A stretch of DNA of 64,000 nucleotides from Deroplatys truncata (lineage: Eukaryota > Arthropoda > Insecta > Mantodea > Mantidae): contig CM060978.1 in the NCBI GenBank assembly GCA_030765065.1, forward strand, positions 216,833,498 through 216,897,497, in the 5' to 3' direction. Of this stretch, positions 56,347-64,000 are shown in pieces. Position 1 is the stretch's first letter. The number at the start of each line of letters is the position of its first letter. The notes under the pieces are model-generated. The model saw only the letters and a program-made list of their open reading frames with translations, was not told the origin of the DNA and did no database searches. The position numbers and the translations under genes were made by a program.

Positions 56347-58508
56347 ATCCTCAGTAACGGTAATATCAATCTGGCTCTGACTACCAGTTTGTTCTGAAGA
56401 ATTTGGAACAGTTTCCTCTTCTGAAACATTTTGAATTGTCAAGTTCTTATCCAATGAAACAGTGAGACTCAAAGAGAAAGCACTCTGTAATCTAAGATTT
56501 TTTTCTGCCTCAAGTATTTGTCTCATTGAAACATATTGTGAACCTGCCAACTGTCTGTATAAACCAAATCTGCTTCCAACGTGTCAGTCTCAAACTTCCC
56601 AGTTAGAATATAGAACATTTTGAGCTCATTTGTACAATAATTTGTTATTTCAAGAATGCTATAGGTTGTTAAAGAAATAGCACGGAGTTTCCTTGGTGAG
56701 TTTCCCCTTTACATCTGGAGTTATTCCAGTTATCAAGCCAAGAAAGAAATTTCTGAAGAATTCATATCTAACATCGCCCTGATTATTAATAAGGGGCTTT
56801 TGCATTTCATTATTCAGCCGAAGCTCCCTTGGCGGCATCTTCACATTCATAATGGACTACCAGCTACTAATAATGTTTATAAACTTAGCAGTGTCCTGGT
56901 AATTAAAAATACAATTTGCTTGTCCTAGTTCAACTAAGCCACTTGCTACATATTCATTAAAAATCCTAAAGCCCAATTTAACATTCTCTTTCTCAAACGA
57001 AGATGACTCAAGTGCCTTTACACATATCCAACCTTACAATTTTTTCTCTCTCTCAATGTAAAAGAATGCTCTAATTGCAGAAAAGATGCAAAATAACACT
57101 AGAGTCATGAAAATCCGGATAGCAAGATCTTAAGCCATCATTTTTTAAATTCAGCCAGTTGTTTCTTACACATTTTAAAATATGCACTGAATCATGCAGA
57201 AAAAAAACAGTGGACGAGAACTATCCCTGAGATTTGGATATACTATACTCTCTTTTGGTGGATTTACAAAATTATTAACTGCCTTTCTGTTAATCCTACT
57301 GTTATCTGCAATTGCGCTGATTATTTCAAATGCTATATCCTCTAATCCTAAGATAACTTTCTGTACTACTGGAAACAACATAGCATAATTAATCCTCTTT
57401 ACAGACAAAATATTCACCACATCCTTGAAAGGAAACATTATGCTTTGCATCACAAAAACATGGGCTGTAGTTACGATATCAGTGTTGTCAAGGGTCATTC
57501 CAACAATGTTACCTCCTTTATAATTTAAACATGGCTTTACGCATATTTGATCAGGCATTAGATTAACAGTGAGATCCAAAGGTTTGAGAAAACGTTTCTT
57601 GTCTTTTTATGTAACTAAGAAAATGTTCTGTACTTGCATTATTATACTAATTATATTATTCTTTATGGTATTTGGATGTGGCAAAATTAAGCAGCTACGG
57701 TTTCTTATAAATTTATATGCCTGTCTAGAAATAAGAACAGCAGAGAAGAGAATATAATCGTTTTATAATCAAATTTATGACATTCTTTTGCCTGACTGAT
57801 CAGCAATATTTGTGGCTTAAGGAATTTACAGCTTTTGCTTTGTTTCCTTCACACACAATGTTCCAACAAGTGAACGGTAATATTAGTATAATCAATATTA
57901 CCATTACTTCAGTTAATCAGGATTTCTACACTTTTCATTACACTCTTTATATCATCACAGACTTTAGACTTCGCAGCTTCTGGAACTACTTTCATTGTTA
58001 TTTCAGCACCTTTAAAAAATACTTATACCTTCGGGTCTTCAGAAACAGTGAAGTATGTAACATGTGCGCAGTTTCTTCTAAAATCCAAGTATATAAACAA
58101 AACACACAATTTCTTTGTTACAAAACATCACTTTTCACTTACAGATATGTGCTTCAGTGAACTCATGAAAATTATTAAAGCAATGCTTCTCATTATATTC
58201 ATCTAAACATTTTTCATTCTCTAAGATAGCAGATATAAGGTTATGACCCTCCAATCTCTTTCATGTCTTGATTCTGGAGCTTCTCTTCTGGAAGAAGGAA
58301 CTGAAAGATATGCTGGGTAATTCGGTAGCAGTTCAGGGAGAGCGTCTTCCTTCAGGCGGTGTCTCTTTAAAGGAACAGTTACTGTACTGCCTGTCTTCCA
58401 GTTTATACAGGAAGATGATGTAACAAAATCATTTGCTTTGAAATGACGTTTGCAGACATGAAAAATCAGACACATTTTTATGTTAGAACTATACCTACTT
58501 AAGTACAA
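56347..58508 (-). pseudogene. P-element/THAP-type transposase, decayed
   Basis: Minus strand. The end of a THAP zinc finger comes first (FHVCKRHFKANDFV, then LKRHRLKEDALPELLPNYPAY, 58470-58300). A middle segment with a TIK..PHPNT-like remnant lies near 57700. The catalytic region reads YKGGNIVGMTLDN, FPFKDVVNILSVKRI, VQKVILGLEDIAFEIISAIADNS and PPKESIVYPNLRDSSRPLFF (57530-57200). WWSIMNVKMPPRELRLNNE follows (56865-56800), and the C-terminal hallmark is AGSQYVSMRQILEAEKNLRLQS (56550-56470). This order matches P-element and THAP9 transposases. The first half of the THAP domain (N-terminal cysteines) is missing, and stops and frameshifts abound. No terminal repeats were found. Confidence 0.85.
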
Positions 58509-58513
58509 AATAC

Positions 58514-58588
58514 GGTAAGAGTAGGGCTCTTGTACCAGGACTTTAACTTTCTAAGCCAGTCGACAAATATAAGAGCCCTACTCTTACC
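58514..58588. repeat. perfect 18-bp inverted repeat (hairpin)
   Basis: GGTAAGAGTAGGGCTCTT at 58514 and its exact inverse complement at 58571-58588, separated by 39 bp. It lies immediately upstream of the THAP remnant. Confidence 0.9.
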
Positions 58589-59008
58589 CAAAATACGTTT
58601 AACTAAGCCGATTAAATAAATTAAATATAATTAACTTTTTTATCTTTTGTTTTACTATTAAATAATGACTTATTGACAAGCGCCACATTACAGATTAATA
58701 TTCTCTAAATTTATCATTATTCCAATGGATTCACTGGATATAGCTGAAAAGCTGGAAGGACGTATTCTTATTTAGTTTCTCGAGTAAAGCTTAATTACAG
58801 AGCAAATGCATCAAGTTAACTACCACCTGCCTATTTATCGGACATGTTAAGTTATTTTATGCTTTAGAAACCTGAAGATATTACATTTGCTTTAAATATA
58901 CCATACATATTACAGATAACGTATAACATAACCTACAAATGTATAAAATGTATATTTGAGAAAGCTGTACTGGATAAGCTCTACTACATTGTTGGCTCTT
59001 TTAGATAA
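58589..59008. other. unassigned spacer
   Basis: AT-rich DNA with no recognised feature. Confidence 0.4.
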
Positions 59009-59589
59009 ACTTCGATATTGGATTATGGCGGGTATCACTATATATACTGCATGGCTTTTATTGACTTCAACACATTATTACACATAATAATGAGGTAATC
59101 ATGATGCTTTGCTTATTTTCATGAATATATGGCATATGTCACTTTTGTTCCATATTACTATCAGACGTCGCATCGCATGCATCTCACCCGTGGCATCATG
59201 GGAACGTTGGTTGCGTTGTCTTTCCGTTGCCAACATTTGAAATCCCAACATAGCTGAAATCACGATTGAGGGCACTCAGTCTCAAAGTGTAGCCGAGGGA
59301 TGTTTTTAGAAGGAGAGGAGTGGAGTAGTTGCAGCCTTCGACGACAGAGCGTAGCGGAGGAATCTAAAACTCAAATGATTCACGTTGGCAGCAATTTCTT
59401 CATAAAGGTGCCAAAACGACTATATAAAACGGCCGCATAAAAAGGAGGGTGGGTGGGCAATACATTACCCTGGAGCAGCATCTACTACACCAAGACGTTC
59501 CTCATTAACCAAGAATTACTGTGGGTAGCAAAAAACCTCAATCTCCTAAGTTAAAAGCTTCTATTTTCACCATAATCCAATATCGAAGT
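59009..59589. mobile_element. possible MITE with 20-bp inverted ends
   Basis: ACTTCGATATTGGATTATGG at 59009-59028 and its exact inverse at 59570-59589. TA lies close outside both ends. The interior of 540 bp has a GC-richer section at 59160-59460 and no ORF of note. No second copy is present in the window. Confidence 0.5.
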
Positions 59590-60803
59590 AGAACGACTCT
59601 TTTGAACCATTATGCACTTAAGAGCCATTAAAATAATACTAGAATTTCCGCATAGTCTAAATTTGCTAAAATTGACTACAAACTTACCACTGAATATATT
59701 GATGGAATAATCCAATACTGCAGACAGCCTCGTATTTAAGTAATTTTACACCCATGGGCCTAACAATTTTTCCGGCCATACGACGCCACTCAAAAACAGA
59801 TGTAAGATCTCTATCCACCTATGTACAATTTTCCTCTCACCAATAAATGCTCTTTTTAGCGCATGTGAAAATTTATTTTCAAACATATTCATATATATAT
59901 ATATATATATATATATGCTCTATAAATATAATTTCATTTTTTCTCAATGTTGCCGCCCTGGGCCTGGACCCATGTGTTAATACGTGGCTGACTGTAGTAG
60001 AATCAATTCTACTATGAATTGCGGATAACTATTTATTGCGCCTACATTCATCCTTAGGAAATGTGAACACTTGTGCACTTTCGCCACCAGAATAATTGCT
60101 GGAACATCTAGGAACACAGGACTGTTGCGTATTTTCTAATTAGCCTGTAGCAATGAAACTGGAAATTAAATTCACTAAACACACCATTTGAAACCTCTAA
60201 TGGCCGGCAGGAAGTCGTATGAAGCTGGCAGCTCTCCATCAGTGGTTGCGGATTAATGGGCTCATACACAAAAAACGTTATACAGGTGGACTAATAGTAA
60301 AATACAAGTTTAATGCAAGGTAGAAATATTTGTCAACACTTTGTAAATAAATTATTGTATGCCGGAACACTAATACAATGTGCATTAAAATTATACTTAA
60401 AAAATAATTTTTCGGTGGCAGCATTTTACTGCACTGTGCAGTTGCCGTGCCTAAATACGACCCCGCCCATACGGAACCAAAAAACATATAAAAGTCTGTT
60501 TCGTAAGTAGACCAAATAAGATAAATTACAATATTCTGCAGAAGTTAATCAAATACCACTCTCATAACCTCACTTATTTTAATTAGTTCTTATCTAGCTT
60601 ATTTTTCTGGGAAAGGGTTCCGTAAGGCACAGTTCCATACAGGAATAATACTTATAGAATGTCTAGCCTCTTTATTATGGATTAGTGGTATTTTATACAC
60701 AACATTTAAATTGTTTTTATATGCTTTCAATTATTACACAATATAGAAAATATTCCTCCAGCTTAATTGCATTTAGTTACATTATTCTGTTTTTATTTTA
60801 GAA
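59590..60803. other. unassigned, with an AT microsatellite
   Basis: (AT)n at 59889-59916. No gene was recognised. Two overlapping small frames at 60278-60510 have no known motif. Confidence 0.4.
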
Positions 60804-62708
60804 AATGAACAATAAAACTAAAAAGCAGAGATACTTTGAGAAGCTAAAAACAGATCCAGAATGACTAGCAGCATACCGTGAAAAGCAAAAACAAAGACAG
60901 AGAAGTTCCAGGAGCAAAGACAGAGAACAATTTAAGGATAGGCCATGTTTACAGAAAACAAAAAACCAAGAAACTTTGAGAAAACGCATATACAGACAGA
61001 AAAAGAAATTAATGGTAAATGAACCCACTCATACCTCAAACGCAACTCCAGAACTCGGTTCCTACAGACGACCTCAAAGCTTGAGAGAAGCTGTAATTCG
61101 GCTAAAAAAAATAGTAAAATGCTTCCTAACAGTCCTACAAAAAATATTGCTGTTGTTAAGAAACTAATACACAGTATCCCAGAATTTTCAAATGCTCTCA
61201 AGAAGGAAAAACAGAAAAGAAAACTGAAGCTTTCTGTTGAAGTTAGGGAAAAGGTTGTGCACTTCTTTTGTAGAAGAGACATCAGCAATTTTTAACAGAG
61301 ATAATGTACATCGTATAAAGAAAAGCACATTTTATGAACTGCACTTCAGAAAAGTTTTATTGGTTTCAGATATATCACATGGGTATGTGTGTGTAATTTA
61401 CCAATTCAAATTTTGATTTCTTGCTAGAGCCTTTGCAGAATAATGGAATAACAGGAACTGACTTTTGTAGTTTGTAGCATCAGAAATGAAAAGTGTATGT
61501 TAGTCTTTTGTACAAAGTGCAAAGATGCTAACATTAAACAGATTTTAGTTCCTGGGGTAGGTTATGACCCTCACCAAAAATTAAACTGGAAAAAATAGGT
61601 TGAAGTTGAGAAGCGAGCAAAACAGGTTGAGATGAATGCATGAGTTTCAGAGGTAATTCATGAAATTAAAAATCAACTACCAAAGTTCATGCTTCACTAC
61701 TATGTCAAGAATACTCAGTCCAAAGCTTTTGAATTAAGGAAAGAGAGTAGACCTAAATCAGGTGTTGTGCAAATTGATTTTGCAGAGTATTATTCACTTG
61801 TTTCCCGGATGAAATCTAAAGTGCACACTGGTGACATGGATAAGTTATATTATTTACAGCATGTGCTTGGGTGGGTGGAAGTAAATGTTCATATGCAATT
61901 GTTAGTGATCTCTCATATGGAAAATTACCTGTTAGGGTTTTCCTGTATAGACTCCTTACAGACTTGCAAAATAAGCTTCCTGATCTAACAAACCGGTCCA
62001 TTTTCTCTAATGGAGCTTCATCACAATTTAAGAACAAGTTTTTCCCTTTTTCTCTTGTGTTCAATGAAAAAATACTTTTAGATTCATGTAAAATGGTTAT
62101 TTTTTGCTAAATCACGTGGGAAAGGAGCAGTAGATGTAATTGATGGGGACTTTAAAGGGCAGGGTGCGGAATGCAGTGAAATCCAGAAAACAACAAATAG
62201 ATGATACATATCAGTTTTATCAATGTGCTAAAGAAGAGATCAAAAGGACAACAGTTTATTACATTCCCAAAGTAGAAATGTTAGCATATGAAGACTTCAT
62301 GAACAAGGAATGGGAGAAAGTGACTGCTATTCCTACGTTTTACTACTTTTTACATATGACACAGAAAGCATTCTTGTTGCCACGACTGCAACATCTGAAA
62401 CTAGACATGGCATATTTAAGAAACCAACTGCTCCAAAACAAAATCCACATATGATGAGGCATATTTGAATCATCAGACTGTGTTAAGTGGCCCAAGATCA
62501 GATTTTGAGGAAAATAACTGTTTGAATATATGTGACAAGTCACAGTTAAGTCAGCTTATGAATCTGGAGGGTTTAAGTCGTGGAAAATTCATAGAAGTTG
62601 AACTGACAAGTGATAAGGAGTTGAAACATAAATACTATGCTATTAATGATAGTAATCTTGGAAATGAAGGCATTACAGTTCTCTTTTTAAAGAAGACAGC
62701 AAAAAAAT
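60804..62708 (+). pseudogene. uncharacterised multicopy arthropod protein, decayed
   Basis: A chain of plus-strand frames belongs to one gene. It has a basic N-terminus (MNNKTKKQRYFEKLKTDPE; then AAYREKQKQRQRSSRSKDREQ; RKRIYRQKKKLMVNEP) and PELGSYRRPQSLREAV. VRLVV-like helices with SVEVREKVVHFFCRRDIS follow near 61235-61290, then ELRKESRPKSGVVQIDFAEYYSLVS at 61732-61806, IFSNGASSQFKNKF near 61996 and GKGAVDVID near 62118. A C-terminal KKTVV-like block is degraded. I recall near-identical proteins as uncharacterised, repeated genes in aphids and other arthropods. The D-rich FSDGA..QFKN and HGKGA.D motifs look like an RNase H/transposase fold; that is inference. Stops at about 60863, 61162 and many later ones. 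Confidence 0.7.
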
Positions 62709-63379
62709 GACAGATTCTTCAAACTAGATGAAGAGTCCTTATCATTGTCAAAGTGAATTAGATCATAAGAATTTTGGACGATCCTGATATAGTCCGAAAA
62801 GGAACTGATAGACTTTATTATAAGTTTGTTTACAGATTAAGCCAAAATAAAATTGCACTTTAATATATATGTAAACAAATATTAGAATTTTTGTGTTACA
62901 CGCGTTTATATGTTTTGTTGTAAAATTTGTTTCTAACTATATATTATTATGACAAAAAATGAAAATAATATGGGATGAAATACTTTTTTTTTTCATTTTA
63001 AACCTATAATACTTACTTTCAAAATCATAATCTTCAAATGAAAGCTTTTTACTCACACATATCCAGTAAAGAACCATAATTTTTTTATTATTTAGTAGTA
63101 TTTAAAATGTGCGTTTAGTTAGTAACTACCTTTCTAAAATGGTTCAATGCTTAAAAATTTGTGGTAAAAATTTCAGGTACTTATACAGAAGATATGTCGT
63201 AGACTTTTGCCATTAAAGCTTTTGATTCCAATTGCGGTGTCCAAATAATGCCCCATTTTGGTGAGACACTACTCAAAGAGTGCAGTACAAAATACCAATT
63301 CTGTTTGCAGGGATATGTTTCCTCATGCCTTAACAATCATTCATTCATCATTGAACTTTTAGTATTACAGATAAGAAGT
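62709..63379. other. unassigned AT-rich spacer
   Basis: No recognised gene. It may include the 3' flank of the preceding pseudogene's element, but no repeat end was found. Confidence 0.4.
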
Positions 63380-63804
63380 TTATAACTATTGTATTTTCTA
63401 AGTTGCTCTGTAAAAGTCTGGTACAGAACTGGAATGGCTGTATACTCTTTGAATGATGCCATGAGAAACAAAACAATCCCAGAAAGCTCATGATATGCAT
63501 TTTGCTTGTAATCTGAATATCCTTAATATATGGTATTTTAATCAAAATTATTAGAGCATTCTTCAGAAAATAAATGGAAAAATGTTCCATGTAAAGGGTA
63601 GTTTGGGTGAGAAGATGGAGATCTTGAAAGTTTGGTATTTATCCTACTTTTTGTTTTTGAGTTATGCTGTTCACAGATACACCCATGAATCTTTTCTTAA
63701 AATGCTATTTTTTTATTCAGGGGCCTCAGATATTTTTCTGGTGATATCTCTGTATCAAAATTTTTAGTGGAATGTAATATCTTCTCTACCTATTGGTACG
63801 TGGT
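63380..63804 (+). mobile_element. HINE-like element, old 3' half
   Basis: From TTTTAATCAAAATTATTAG (63537) the match is good: TGTTCCATGTAAAGGGTAG, GAGTTATGCTGTTCACAG, GGGGCCTCAGAT, then the hairpin at 63786-63806 (stem CTACC/GGTAG). The terminal AGAGAAAGTA has turned into a GA run. Sequence left of 63537 matches only weakly. Confidence 0.7.

Positions 63805-63832
<28 letters not shown>
63805..63832. repeat. (GA)n microsatellite at the HINE-like end
   Basis: A pure GA run that begins exactly where the element's terminal GTAGAGAAAG should stand. Confidence 0.9.
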
Positions 63833-63836
<4 letters not shown>

Positions 63837-63884
63837 AAGTACACAACCTACAAGTTAAGTGTTTCTTTAAGATCTTCTGCTAGG

Positions 63885-64000
63885 ATAGTATTGACTACGG
63901 AGGGGACTCGGCACCGATCCATAGGGGGTATTGTACCTACGCCTTGCGAGGGGCGTCCCCGGGAGGAAGGATGAGGCGAGAGGAGACAGCAATGACGGGC
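63885..64000 (-). repeat. tRNA-related SINE-like repeat, family B, partial at window edge
   Basis: Moderate match to the tail part of 1025-1492 (GGAGGAAGG.ATGA.G.GA near 63963, GCCTTGCGAG near 63940). The tRNA-like head would lie beyond the window. Confidence 0.45.

Noticed and set aside
57777-58160. A 127-codon plus-strand gene
   Set aside because: It lies antisense to the P-like transposase, whose own motifs continue across the same bases.
1-64000. LTR retrotransposons, CRISPR arrays, riboswitches or bacterial operons
   Set aside because: No long direct terminal repeats with tRNA-primer sites, no spaced short repeats with unique spacers, and all coding remnants are eukaryotic transposon proteins.

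Overview
This window looks like gene-poor, transposon-dense nuclear DNA of a large-genome insect. The evidence is a low-GC background, many microsatellites, tRNA-headed SINEs, and broken Tc1/mariner, PIF/Harbinger, P-element and several kinds of non-LTR retrotransposon. The wording of the reverse-transcriptase fragments resembles what I remember from cockroaches (Blattodea, perhaps Periplaneta); that is recall, not a search result. No convincing host gene, rRNA, functional tRNA, CRISPR array or bacterial-type operon is visible. The only apparently intact CDS is a Myb/SANT-like accessory protein inside a Harbinger element (49224-49760).

The dominant component is one interspersed family of about 0.75-0.96 kb. 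At least 20 full or partial copies lie on both strands; by hand tally they cover about 14 kb (about 22%). In its forward orientation the family starts TCTGATGTGTTACACTC, has an ACTTTCTCTAC box about 22 nt inside, carries a (CA)n tract about 200 bp before its end, and finishes with a hairpin and then GTAGAGAAAGTA, the inverse of the subterminal box. The hairpin stem changes in both arms between subfamilies (CTACT/AGTAG versus CTACC/GGTAG). Asymmetric inverted repeats, an internal microsatellite, a 3' hairpin and insertion in T or A runs without a clear target duplication are the hallmarks of non-autonomous Helentron-type rolling-circle elements (DINE-1/HINE-like). I call the copies 'HINE-like' and regard this family as the most interesting system here.

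Layout. 1-5.7 kb: one tRNA-related repeat and three HINE-like copies. 5.8-10.1 kb: a Tc1-like element (TA duplicated) and a mariner-like element of DD37D type. 10-17.4 kb: mostly unassigned AT-rich DNA, with HINE-like copies including one inserted inside another. 18-19 kb: a non-LTR ORF2 fragment. 19.3-25.8 kb: more HINE-like copies, a second tRNA-related repeat and a DDE transposase remnant. 27-28.4 kb: a mariner. 28.6-35.4 kb: three non-LTR fragments, a truncated Tc1 copy and a HINE-like copy splitting one RT gene. 37-42.5 kb: HINE-like copies and an RT C-terminus. 43.2-46.0 kb: a mariner-like element with long inverted repeats and a fragment of a relative.

46.1-53.3 kb is one decayed I/Jockey-type retrotransposon on the minus strand (gag zinc knuckles, endonuclease, RT, RNase H). 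It was interrupted by two SINEs and a Harbinger element. 53.8-55.4 kb is a Tc1-like element with Sleeping-Beauty-style IR/DR ends. 56.3-58.5 kb is a THAP/P-element transposase pseudogene. 59.0-59.6 kb is a possible MITE. 60.8-62.7 kb is a decayed member of an uncharacterised multicopy arthropod protein family. The right edge holds an old HINE-like copy and the start of a third tRNA-related repeat.

The genes do not form a pathway. What can be read is an order of insertions: old retrotransposons, then DNA transposons and SINEs inside them, with younger HINE-like copies landing in RT genes and in each other.
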